DNA of 64,000 nucleotides from a virus, in the IMG/VR virus record IMGVR_UViG_3300048583_000157, positions 1 to 64,000 of that record, one strand, 5' to 3'. Of the stretch, positions 16,507 through 23,987 are shown in pieces. Position 1 is the stretch's first letter. Each line of letters starts with the position of its first letter. The position numbers and the translations under genes are program-made. The notes below the pieces were generated by a model. It had not been told where the DNA came from. It saw only the letters and a list, made by a program, of their open reading frames with translations, and did no database searches.

Positions 16507-16530
16507 AAGGAGTCGCAGATGCGACTCCTT
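16507..16530 (-). terminator. Rho-independent terminator after the Ig-domain gene
   Basis: A perfect 10-bp stem AAGGAGTCGC/GCGACTCCTT with a 4-nt loop, followed on the minus strand by TCTTTT. It separates the Ig-type gene from the propeller gene, whose start lies 29 nt further on. Confidence 0.8.
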
Positions 16531-16551
16531 CTCTGTGTAACGATCCAAGAG

Positions 16552-16959
16552 TTACGCTGCGATGACGGCTGGCGTGATGTTGGAGCTTTCTGTTGCTTCG
16601 CCTGCGGCGTTGGTTGCAGTGACATCAACCGAGATAGCGTCGCCAAGTTCAGCACCAGTAAGAACATAGGTTGCTGCGACTGCACCAGCGATAGGTGTAA
16701 CACCGGCGAACCACTCATACGTGAAGGTAGGAGCTGGGTTACCAGTCCAGGTACCATTGGTGACGGTGAGCGTCTGTCCAACTTGTGGTACGCCGCTGAG
16801 TGATGGAGCTACGGTGTTAACTGGAGCTACGCCTTCAGCGCCACCAGGAATTGCGTCCCAGTCGATCTTCCAATCAACCTTCGCGTCTTCCTTCCAGTCA
16901 ACCTTGTAGTCCGCCTTAAGGCCAGGAACGCTGGCGTATAGATCTTCAATGTCAGGCAT
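16552..16959 (-). CDS. Probable virion decoration protein with Ig-like domain (135 aa)
   Basis: The N-terminal about 40 residues (YASVPGLKADYK, VDWKEDAKVDWK, IDWDAIPGG) repeat a D-x-K-x-DWK unit and match the N-terminus of the 15243-16478 product. The rest (about 50-135) is a single Ig-like beta sandwich of bacterial surface type: GVPQVGQTLTVTNGTWTG, TYEWFAG, YVLTGAELGDAISVDVTATNAAG. It is probably displayed on the tail or head and may bind host glycans. It lies 18 nt from the tail tube gene. Confidence 0.65.
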   Translation of the reverse strand: MPDIEDLYASVPGLKADYKVDWKEDAKVDWKIDWDAIPGGAEGVAPVNTVAPSLSGVPQVGQTLTVTNGTWTGNPAPTFTYEWFAGVTPIAGAVAATYVLTGAELGDAISVDVTATNAAGEATESSNITPAVIAA

Positions 16960-16977
16960 TTCTTATCTCCTTGAGAA

Positions 16978-17568
16978 TTACAGGTTACCGCTAAGAGCGG
17001 TACCATAGCCCTGACCGGTGAGCACTTGACGTGCGTGGTCGAAGCGAAGTGAAAGTTCAATGGTAGCAGCGTCAGACGATTCGTAGGAGAGGTCGCCGTA
17101 GTTTGCATTCTTAATGAAGCAACCTTCGATGAGCCACTTTTCTACAACGCCTTCGTTACCGTCTAGCTGTTCAAGAGTCAGACCAAACTTGTAGTCCGAA
17201 CCGGTTGCTGCAGAGTTGAGCCACTGGCCAGGAAGATCACCACCAATCAAGCGCTGCTGAGTTTCAAGCTGACCTTGAACAGCGGCAGATGCAAGACCCG
17301 TCATGTCGTCTTCAACTGTCAGAGTCATTTCGCTCCACGTGTACTTACCAGCGACATAAGCCGTTGAGTTGTAGCGGTGAATTGGAATGTCTGCGAAGTC
17401 GAGTGTAGGGCGCTGAACGTTGGTTGCCTGGCGAGTCAGGTCTCGGCCTGATACCCCTGGCACCAGACGAGCTAGACCCTGGAATGTTACCTGCCAGCGA
17501 TACTTCTGCTTAGGGTGCAGAATACCGAAGCCGGCCTGTGGTACGCCCATCTGTGAAAGAGTAGCCAT
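16978..17568 (-). CDS. 19: Tail tube protein (gp19-like, 196 aa)
   Basis: Forms the inner tube of the contractile tail. It has the standard gp19 pattern: YRWQVTFQGLARLVPGVSGRDLTRQ near the start (in parts), RPTLDFADIPIHRYNS, WSEMTLTVEDD, and KWLIEGCFIKNANYGDLSYESSD near the C-terminus. The length is close to T4 gp19 (163) with about 30 extra residues. It follows a late promoter about 50 nt upstream and lies next to the sheath, as in T4. Confidence 0.9.
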   Translation of the reverse strand: MATLSQMGVPQAGFGILHPKQKYRWQVTFQGLARLVPGVSGRDLTRQATNVQRPTLDFADIPIHRYNSTAYVAGKYTWSEMTLTVEDDMTGLASAAVQGQLETQQRLIGGDLPGQWLNSAATGSDYKFGLTLEQLDGNEGVVEKWLIEGCFIKNANYGDLSYESSDAATIELSLRFDHARQVLTGQGYGTALSGNL

Positions 17569-17616
17569 TGTGTCTCCTTATTTCCTAGTTTGGTGTTGGA
17601 TCACCGAGTACGAGTC

Positions 17617-17624
17617 TATTTATG
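17617..17624 (-). promoter_or_regulatory. T4-type late promoter for tail tube
   Basis: Minus-strand CATAAATA about 50 nt upstream of the tube gene start. A separate promoter for the most abundant tail protein is expected. Confidence 0.65.
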
Positions 17625-17674
17625 ACACTGTCCTGTTTTCCGCACTTCCGGTGCGGGGACGTTTAGACCAGCTC

Positions 17675-18034
17675 TTAAGCTAGGTTCTCCAACTTGTATT
17701 TGGTGCGGTTAACCAGGGTCAGAATTTCATCCCACTGGTTGATGATGTAAGTGTCTGCGGGATTGAACTCTTTTACCTTTGCGCTAGCCCACTGTTCAAG
17801 GCTTCTAATGAAAGAGACTGCGTCTCCATCAAAGAACGCAGGTTGTGTAGCACGCTTGACATCGACAATACCGTATCGGCCAGCATATGACTCTGCTAGC
17901 TTGTCGGTAAGGTCGACTAGTTCTTCATAGAAATCGCCCAATGCAACGTGCTGCGCAAAGGAGCGGGTGCGAAGATGGATTGCGTGCGCTATGTCTCTAG
18001 CTGCGAACAGTTGCGAGATGACTTCGTTGATCAT
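17675..18034 (-). CDS. DUF5856-type small helical protein (119 aa)
   Basis: An all-helical protein with AHAIHLRTRSFAQHVALGDFYEELVDLTDKLAESYAGRYG (in parts), the pattern I associate with DUF5856 proteins of T4-like phages. These resemble the Dps/ferritin-like four-helix fold, with H and E/D residues (H17, H20, H29, D33, E37) that could bind metal. Function in phages is not established. It lies between the tube and sheath genes on the same strand. Confidence 0.65.
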   Translation of the reverse strand: MINEVISQLFAARDIAHAIHLRTRSFAQHVALGDFYEELVDLTDKLAESYAGRYGIVDVKRATQPAFFDGDAVSFIRSLEQWASAKVKEFNPADTYIINQWDEILTLVNRTKYKLENLA

Positions 18035-18059
18035 GTCTTTATCTCAGAGGGAAGAGCGA

Positions 18060-18086
18060 GAGGGCTTCAGAAAATCCGAAGCCCTC
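18060..18086 (-). terminator. Hairpin after the sheath gene
   Basis: A perfect 9-bp stem GAGGGCTTC/GAAGCCCTC with a 9-nt loop lies about 12 nt after the sheath stop. It lacks a strong U tract but is well placed to terminate the abundant sheath transcript. Confidence 0.5.
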
Positions 18087-18097
18087 CATTTAGCTCT

Positions 18098-19945
18098 TTA
18101 CGGCAGTGAAGCACCGGTCGACAATACGCGGATTGGGATGTAGATGAATTCTGCGGCCTTGACAGGCTTAAGAGCTACGTCCATGATCATCTGGTTGTTG
18201 TCGATGACAAAGTCGGTGTTGTTGGAGCGATCGCAAAGGGTTACGAAGTCGTACAGACCGCGCTTAGCGAGTACGTCATTCAGGAAACCGTCAGCCGAAG
18301 CCTTGAGGTTGTCGCGAGTGATCTTGTCGTTAGGCTCGAAGACGAATGGGAAAGCACCCTTACGAAGCTGGCGCTTGATGTACATAACCAAGCGAACTAC
18401 GTTTACACGATCAAGAGCAGAAGCTGCGGCAGCCGAAGTCTTCTGTCCCCAGATGATGAGACCCTGTCCTGGGAAGAACACGATTGGGTTGATGTTCTTG
18501 AATGCTTCGTAGAGCGAATCGCGCTGACCCTGGTTGAGGTTAGCTTCAACGAAGGTGGTAGCGGTACCAAGAGTACCGTTGACGTAGCCAACTGCTGCAA
18601 CGCCCGTTACCGAACCACGTGAGACACCAGCAGGAGCAAACCAGACATAGGACTGATTGTCGCTGTAAGCGTAGGTGCGTAGAGCAATACCGGATGGAGC
18701 CACAACGACTTCAGCACCGTCGAGGTTCGAAGCCTTACCCCATGGGTAGTAGTAAGCAACGTTCGTACCGGTCTGGCGACCAGAAGTAAGAGCCCAGTTT
18801 GCAGTCTGCTCAGCAGTCTGGTTGGACGGTGTGTCTGCGATAACGAATGCTTCGTCATTGATGTCTACCGAGAGAGCGAGCAGCTCATCAACAACTTCTG
18901 GGTAACCAGGGCAGACGATGAGGTTGTACTCGTAGATTTCCGAGCGGACTTCGCTGTTGCTGTTGATTGCTGCAGAAAGAGCGGTTGCGATAGCAACACG
19001 CTTAGCAGCATCGTTGGCGCCGAGTGGGTTGAAGAGGTTGACTTCCGACAGAGCGATCTGGAACTCGTCACCCGAAACAAAGGCAGTCGAACCAGCGGTT
19101 ACCAGGAAGGTAATGTGCTGTAGACCGTCAGTGAATGCGGTACCAACAGTACCCGAACCAAGTGGACCAGAGGTCGAGCCGGTAACGGTGAATGCTGTTG
19201 GCGAGGTGAAGACAATGACGATGGTCTCAGCTACTGCGCCGGTGAGGGCTTCAATTGCTGTGACTGTGCCGTTGCCAGTACCAGAGTAGCTCGATGGAGC
19301 ATACACGAGATCGAAGGTGAAGTAGTCGCCACTGGAGAATGCAGTGCCACCAGCGGTAACGGTGAAGTTGACCTTGTTGGAAGTGAATGCAACGCCGACC
19401 GTACCGGTACCGATGATACCAGATACAGAGCCCTGAACCGTGAATGCGGTCGCAGAGGTGAAGATTACGTCAATGCTTTCTGGCTTAACGAAAGCAGAAG
19501 TTGCCGTCACAGAACCCAGAGTACCGTTGCCGATACCTACGCGTGTGATCGTTCCGGCTACTGGAGTACCAGCACCGAAGAAGGTTTCTGCTTCGTCAGC
19601 AAGGTCGATGTTTGCACGAACGACATAAGCAACGTTGCCAATACCGAGGTACTGGTTAAGTGCGAAGAGGCCGTATTCGTTACGAGCATCGCCATGGAAC
19701 TGATTGCCAGAGCCGTCTTTCCAGAAGTGTGGAATTCCGTAGAGCTGGGTGCTCTGACCGATAGAGGTGACAGTACGAACTACGTCGTGTTCAGTTGTAC
19801 CGGTAGCGATAGTAACGCCGTCCGGCTGCGTCTTGTTAGCACGAGATGCTACAAACATCAGCGGCACCGTTGGGGATGCAGCAGGAATGTAGAACGATTC
19901 ATTGATAACGGTAACTGATACGCCCGGGGATACTAGCGTGGCCAT
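18098..19945 (-). CDS. 18: Tail sheath protein (gp18-like, 615 aa)
   Basis: Contractile sheath subunit. The N-terminus ATLVSPGVSVTVINES and C-terminal elements (RLVMYIKRQLRKGAFPFVFEPND, DNLKASADGFLNDVLAKRGLYDF, PVKAAEFIYIPIRV, in parts) are typical of gp18. Two similar about 75-residue beta domains (residues 139-213 and 225-300) are inserted in the outer part. Each follows the pattern FTVxGSxSGxxGxGTVGxAFT...FxVTAGxTAFxSGDxF. They would decorate the tail surface. A late promoter lies about 75 nt upstream. Confidence 0.95.
   Translation of the reverse strand: MATLVSPGVSVTVINESFYIPAASPTVPLMFVASRANKTQPDGVTIATGTTEHDVVRTVTSIGQSTQLYGIPHFWKDGSGNQFHGDARNEYGLFALNQYLGIGNVAYVVRANIDLADEAETFFGAGTPVAGTITRVGIGNGTLGSVTATSAFVKPESIDVIFTSATAFTVQGSVSGIIGTGTVGVAFTSNKVNFTVTAGGTAFSSGDYFTFDLVYAPSSYSGTGNGTVTAIEALTGAVAETIVIVFTSPTAFTVTGSTSGPLGSGTVGTAFTDGLQHITFLVTAGSTAFVSGDEFQIALSEVNLFNPLGANDAAKRVAIATALSAAINSNSEVRSEIYEYNLIVCPGYPEVVDELLALSVDINDEAFVIADTPSNQTAEQTANWALTSGRQTGTNVAYYYPWGKASNLDGAEVVVAPSGIALRTYAYSDNQSYVWFAPAGVSRGSVTGVAAVGYVNGTLGTATTFVEANLNQGQRDSLYEAFKNINPIVFFPGQGLIIWGQKTSAAAASALDRVNVVRLVMYIKRQLRKGAFPFVFEPNDKITRDNLKASADGFLNDVLAKRGLYDFVTLCDRSNNTDFVIDNNQMIMDVALKPVKAAEFIYIPIRVLSTGASLP
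19046..19273 (-). repeat. Beta-domain repeat 2 within the sheath gene
   Basis: Encodes sheath residues about 225-300 (GNGTVTAIEAL...TAFVSGDEFQIAL). It aligns with repeat 1 just upstream and with domains in gp14, gp6 and the last wedge gene. Confidence 0.7.
19307..19531 (-). repeat. Beta-domain repeat 1 within the sheath gene
   Basis: Encodes sheath residues about 139-213 (GNGTLGSVTAT...TAFSSGDYFTFDL). Shared motif elements are AFTV-GS-SG, GTVG-AFT and FTVTAG-TAF-SGD-F. Confidence 0.7.
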
Positions 19946-20019
19946 TTTGTGAGTCTCCTTAATGTGTCTTTTTGATTATCGACCAACCATGTGATCGGTA
20001 ACTGATGATTTCGACTGTG

Positions 20020-20027
20020 TATTTATG
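20020..20027 (-). promoter_or_regulatory. T4-type late promoter for sheath
   Basis: Minus-strand CATAAATA about 75 nt upstream of the sheath start. Confidence 0.65.
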
Positions 20028-20067
20028 CAAGAACCGGGTTCCCGTTCCAGAAATGGCTAACTTCTCG

Positions 20068-20817
20068 TCACGTACCGTCGATTTCAGTAGTACCCCAGTC
20101 GAAGCCAGTACGGAACGGCTGCTGGTTTCCATCCTCATCGAATTCGTTGATGACGAAGCCGTCCATATCACCGATACGAATGAAGATCTTGCGTACGACT
20201 TCATCTCTGATGTCGAGCGGAGACGAGATGTAGATAGGCATTTCGAAGGTCAGCGACCATACGAGCACTCGTCTGTCTCCACCTGGCGGCATGTTCTCTT
20301 CATTGTTGACGCCCGTCAGCATGACTTCTGAAATCTTCGTCCAGTCAAATGCTGCGTCAGTCGTCTGAATCTGAAGCTGAGGATCGAATAGTACAAGAAG
20401 CTGCTCGAGCATCTGGTGAAGCTGCTGAGTGTTAGACGCGAACATCGAGAGTTCAATGCTCATGATGTACGGAATAGGCATGACTCGAATGACGCTCTTC
20501 AGATCGTCTGGGTAGACGCCACCCTGAGGAAGGTAGACACGACGATCGACTACGCCAACACCCTTACGAGCCTGGGCCATGCTGAGACCAGTCATGGTAG
20601 CTGCGAGCATTGGTAGCGAGAGTGGTTTGTTCTGAGTATTACCAGCTTCGATAGCAGCTACCACTCGATCTCTGCTGCCGATTCGAATAGGTACTGTGAT
20701 GAACTCTGGCACATCGCATTCACCCTTACCAGTCTGAACTTGTAGACCAACAAAGATGTTACAGAACTGGAGCAGGTACTTTCGTAGCTGTCCTTGGTAG
20801 TAGAAATATGGAATCAC
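20068..20817 (-). CDS. 15: Tail sheath stabiliser and completion protein (gp15-like, 249 aa)
   Basis: Forms the terminator ring at the head end of the tail that joins the neck. The pattern fits T4 gp15: PYFYYQGQLRKYLLQFCNIFVGLQVQ at the start, VPIRIGSRDR, MPIPYIMSIELSMFASN, DRRVLVWSLTFEMPIYISSP (in parts). Length 249 compared with 272 in T4. Its start overlaps the amidoligase-like cargo gene by 4 nt, and a possible late promoter lies inside that gene at 20981-20988. Confidence 0.85.
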   Translation of the reverse strand: MIPYFYYQGQLRKYLLQFCNIFVGLQVQTGKGECDVPEFITVPIRIGSRDRVVAAIEAGNTQNKPLSLPMLAATMTGLSMAQARKGVGVVDRRVYLPQGGVYPDDLKSVIRVMPIPYIMSIELSMFASNTQQLHQMLEQLLVLFDPQLQIQTTDAAFDWTKISEVMLTGVNNEENMPPGGDRRVLVWSLTFEMPIYISSPLDIRDEVVRKIFIRIGDMDGFVINEFDEDGNQQPFRTGFDWGTTEIDGT

Positions 20818-21935
20818 AGAGCGAAGTCCCTTTTGAATTTCATTCTAGTCAGGTTATCGTAGCCGTAGAAGCTGTCAACGTCATCACCAGATAGATTGGA
20901 ATTGCGTGCTAGCGTCTTGAGGAAAGCTTTCTCTGGTGTAGTGAGAACGGCTTTACGCTTCAACGCAGCTGCTAGAGCTCTATTTATCAGCACGAGCAGA
21001 GGAGATTTTGCGCTGCCATTTTCAGAGTCATGAAGGTAAAGCTTCCACGCATTAAGGATTTCTGGGTCAGTCTGGTAGAGATCGCCGAGCTCTTTAGGAA
21101 GCAGGTCAGAACGATTGCTCACGGCTTCTTTGCGCTCACCAGAGAACAGAGCTCCTACATTTCTGATGTACTCCGCCTTCATGTAGTTGGCGTCAGTCGC
21201 TGCGTCAACGGCCTTTGAAAGACGGAAGACTTTCTTACGAGCGTTCTCGATGTCATGCTCGTAGCCAGCTCCACCACCAATCTTGAACTCTAGCGTATCG
21301 TCTGGGACGTTGCCAAAATTCGTATTGCCGTCTGGGCGCTGACCAAGATAGTTGAGAGCTGCCTTGTGTAGAGATGCTGCCTGAACTGGCAGCTTACCAG
21401 TCTGCTTCAACTTGTGAAGCAGTACGTCCACCTGAGCATCAGAGAATCTCGATGTAGGCTTAGCAAAGACGAGCTCAGCTGAAGGGGTGTCGAGGTGCAG
21501 GACGAGCTTAACTGGGTCAAGCTTGCTAGCCATGTTAGCAACATGGAATGCTGCACGAAGGTAGTCATCGTCAGAAGTGCGAAGGTTGTTCTCGTCGATC
21601 CACTTCGCGACAGCTGCCATCTTCTTCATAGCGTCTGTGGCGAACATGAATGGCGAAACGATTTCGATTGGGTGAGAGCCTGATCGATCTGCAGAAGCAG
21701 ATGGCTCGATCATCCAAGAAGACTTGGAGCGTGCGCCTGGGTCTCTACGTACCTTAACGTCATCGCCAACTACAGACGACAACGATTCAGCCGCGAGCTT
21801 CGCGGACTCTTCGAATGACTTCTTGCTAGACAGGCCTACGTGAAATGGCGAAGCAATAGGGATTGCCAGTCTAAAATCGAAAGCGATTTTGCTGGATGGG
21901 GATGATGCTTCAGTTAGGAACTCGTTAAGTCTCAT
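20814..21935 (-). CDS. Packaged amidoligase-like protein (373 aa)
   Basis: The leader MRLNEFLTE|A is a targeting-type peptide. Residues about 18-150 match the order I know for the putative amidoligase family (ATP-grasp-related glutamine synthetase-like fold): DFRLAIP, a WMIEPS segment around W74, the diagnostic EIVSP (91-95), a helix with DYLRAAFHVANM carrying the H131 of the usual HVH, and LVLHLD. Amidoligases join carboxyl groups to amines, for example on peptides or cell-wall precursors. The about 200-residue C-terminus is unknown. It overlaps gp15 and the upstream cargo gene. Confidence 0.55.
   Translation of the reverse strand: MRLNEFLTEASSPSSKIAFDFRLAIPIASPFHVGLSSKKSFEESAKLAAESLSSVVGDDVKVRRDPGARSKSSWMIEPSASADRSGSHPIEIVSPFMFATDAMKKMAAVAKWIDENNLRTSDDDYLRAAFHVANMASKLDPVKLVLHLDTPSAELVFAKPTSRFSDAQVDVLLHKLKQTGKLPVQAASLHKAALNYLGQRPDGNTNFGNVPDDTLEFKIGGGAGYEHDIENARKKVFRLSKAVDAATDANYMKAEYIRNVGALFSGERKEAVSNRSDLLPKELGDLYQTDPEILNAWKLYLHDSENGSAKSPLLVLINRALAAALKRKAVLTTPEKAFLKTLARNSNLSGDDVDSFYGYDNLTRMKFKRDFAL
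20981..20988 (-). promoter_or_regulatory. Possible internal late promoter for gp15
   Basis: Minus-strand GATAAATA lies within the amidoligase-like gene about 165 nt before the gp15 start. It would let gp15 be expressed separately from the inserted cargo genes. Confidence 0.4.
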
Positions 21936-22690
21936 TAGTCTTCGTCGTAAAGGTCGGTCCAGAGCTTGACTGCTCCGCGGTATTTAAGGAATTTCGTCTT
22001 GAACCAGACGGTGGATTCGACGTCCCACCCATAGGTGAAGTCGTCGTGACCGTATGCATCACAGTGCGTACCGTCGAAGTGTCGTGCTAGAATGTCCCAG
22101 GGGAATCGCATGCGCAAATCTGATCGATGGCTAAGATCGTAATCTGTTCTCTTCTTTGTAGTCGACTTGTCATACATGTCAGCCCACTCGGCAAAGTCTC
22201 CAGCCGATCTGTCGCCTAGATTGAACACCAGTGGATTGTCAACGATCTCAAACAAGTAGCCATAGTCAGTCTGCCAATCTGGGAATCTCTGCTTTACCAA
22301 TTCATACCATTCAGATGTGTAGGTACCTTTAGCCTTTTCTCGTGCCGAGCTTGTCCAGAATCCGCTACGTGGCTTGTTATCGCCCGGCGGAGAATCGTGA
22401 TAGTCGTGAAGCAGAGGAGGTGCTTCTTCAGATAGAATGGATTCGTTCGTCTTCTTAAAGTGGCGAGCTCTAGCAAGCGCTGAAACACGGAGCGCTACTT
22501 TAGGGTCACGACGCTTAGGAACGAAGAGCTGTAGCTTGCTGTTCTCGCGGATGTTCCACGCGGCATATTTCTGCATGTCACGAAGGGCGGCGAGCCCCGA
22601 CTTATCTTCCCAGCGATCGGGAAGGTCAGGCTCTTTAGGCTCTACCTTCTTCTCTGCTTCTTCAAGGTACTCTTTGAACGACTTAGTCAT
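21935..22690 (-). CDS. Packaged protein, possible ADP-ribosyltransferase fold (251 aa)
   Basis: The leader MTKSFKEYLEE|A is very close to the T4 internal-protein peptide, and a second site ILSEE|A lies near residues 85-89. The rest contains HDYHDSPP, SGFWTSSAREK (STS-like), GYLFEI and GWDVESTVWFKT with a possible catalytic Glu. That order is compatible with a divergent ADP-ribosyltransferase, but I see no clear first-position Arg, so this is tentative. It shares one base with the amidoligase-like gene. Confidence 0.5.
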   Translation of the reverse strand: MTKSFKEYLEEAEKKVEPKEPDLPDRWEDKSGLAALRDMQKYAAWNIRENSKLQLFVPKRRDPKVALRVSALARARHFKKTNESILSEEAPPLLHDYHDSPPGDNKPRSGFWTSSAREKAKGTYTSEWYELVKQRFPDWQTDYGYLFEIVDNPLVFNLGDRSAGDFAEWADMYDKSTTKKRTDYDLSHRSDLRMRFPWDILARHFDGTHCDAYGHDDFTYGWDVESTVWFKTKFLKYRGAVKLWTDLYDED

Positions 22691-23358
22691 GGGCCTTTCT
22701 TCTTCTTACCTTTCTGCGAAGCAACTAGGATGACACGTTGGCGAAGGTTGCGGAGATACTCTAGATGTTCTTTTTCTTCTTTGTGATCGTCCATTGACAT
22801 GCTCCAATTGAATATCTCGTTGTCATCAACATGAGTCTCGGTATCGTCATTGAAAGACTTACCGAGGTTAAGAGGTTCTTTCTTGCCCTTGTCCCAGCCG
22901 TAAACTACTACTCCTGGTTCTTTTGACAGCTTCTGCCAAACCTTAATGCCACCTTCGGATTGACTATCACCAGTCATGATGTTGCCCGCATTGACGAATG
23001 CCGCGTAGAGTTTGTGGGCCGGTATAGTTGAACCGTCCACGGCTATAAGACTGTCAACTGTCCAAGAGGCATCGACCTTTTCTAGACCGGCTACGCATTG
23101 AACATTCTGCTTAGAGTCTACTGCAATAAGAAGACAGTCAGTACCCGCACTGAATAGAGGGTCGGGCAATAGGCTAATCTTCACAAGCACCCAAAAATTG
23201 GGGCCAATCACACCATGCTGAATTACGCAGCTGTTGCCAACCTTGAAACCCAGTGGCTTACCAAGCATGTGACTACCTGTCGCCCAGTTCTTATCGTCAT
23301 GTTCGATGTCGTCAATGTAGGTTAGCTCGTTGAGCTGATGTAGTTCGCTGAGTTTCAT
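22687..23358 (-). CDS. Packaged unknown protein, paralogue A (223 aa)
   Basis: The leader MKLSELHQLNE|L is a plausible targeting peptide. It aligns with the neighbouring 23355-23987 product, above all over the segment STIPAHKLYAAFV, then GNIMTGDSQSEGGIKVWQKLSKEPGVVVYGW (in parts). The HKLYA...QSEGG.+VWQKL core is familiar from other phage proteins of unknown function. The C-terminus ends in a lysine run (GKKKKG). Probably injected cargo. Function unknown. Confidence 0.6.
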   Translation of the reverse strand: MKLSELHQLNELTYIDDIEHDDKNWATGSHMLGKPLGFKVGNSCVIQHGVIGPNFWVLVKISLLPDPLFSAGTDCLLIAVDSKQNVQCVAGLEKVDASWTVDSLIAVDGSTIPAHKLYAAFVNAGNIMTGDSQSEGGIKVWQKLSKEPGVVVYGWDKGKKEPLNLGKSFNDDTETHVDDNEIFNWSMSMDDHKEEKEHLEYLRNLRQRVILVASQKGKKKKGP

Positions 23359-23987
23359 TTCTTGGTCGTCGCTACTAGAAGAACGTTGTGTTCAAGATCG
23401 TATTCGTGCTGGCGCTGCTGCGCATCATCATGATCATGTGCCGAATACTGTGCATCGATGTTTGAGTGCGTGTCTGACGTATCGTCAAAAGACGGTCCGA
23501 GATTGATGGGCTCGCGGGCGCGAGTGTTCCATCCATGGACCACAATTCCAGGCTCCTTAGAAAGCTTCTGCCATACGCGTACGCCACCCTCTGACTGAGA
23601 GCTCGTCGTCAGCGTGTTGCCAGCTTTGACAAATGCGGCATAGAGCTTGTGCGCTGGGATCGTAGACTTGTTCTTCGCAACGAGGTGGCTGATCTGATAA
23701 GACTTGCCAACCTTGTTGAGACTTACAGTGCACTGAACCTTGCCGACATCGTTCAACGCCGTTACGAGGTATCTCGCAGACACGTCTGGGCCGATGTAAT
23801 CATGGTGCTCGCTGTCAAACATGAGCCATGTTCCACCTTCTAGCTTGCCTCTCGCCGTAATGGAACCATTCCTTGGATCGTCGGTCAGTTTCTTACCGAG
23901 TACTGGATGACCGTCCGCCCACTTCTTCTCAGTCTTGCTGATGTCTGTGATGAGCTCTACTTCGTTTAGAAGTTCATGCAGCTTCAT
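23355..23987 (-). CDS. Packaged unknown protein, paralogue B (210 aa)
   Basis: The leader MKLHELLNE|V is of targeting type. It shares with paralogue A the region STIPAHKLYAAFVKAGN followed by SQSEGGVRVWQKLSKEPGIVVHGW. The C-terminal region is rich in His and Asp (AHDHDDAQQRQHEYD). Genes overlap by 4 nt on both sides. This pair is the upstream end of a cargo block inserted between gp14 and gp15, which are adjacent in T4. Confidence 0.6.
   Translation of the reverse strand: MKLHELLNEVELITDISKTEKKWADGHPVLGKKLTDDPRNGSITARGKLEGGTWLMFDSEHHDYIGPDVSARYLVTALNDVGKVQCTVSLNKVGKSYQISHLVAKNKSTIPAHKLYAAFVKAGNTLTTSSQSEGGVRVWQKLSKEPGIVVHGWNTRAREPINLGPSFDDTSDTHSNIDAQYSAHDHDDAQQRQHEYDLEHNVLLVATTKK

Noticed and set aside
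17640-17656. Hairpin CCGCAC-TTCCG-GTGCGG between the tube promoter and the DUF5856 gene
   Set aside because: It is followed by AAAACAGG rather than a U run on the minus strand, so it is not called as a terminator.
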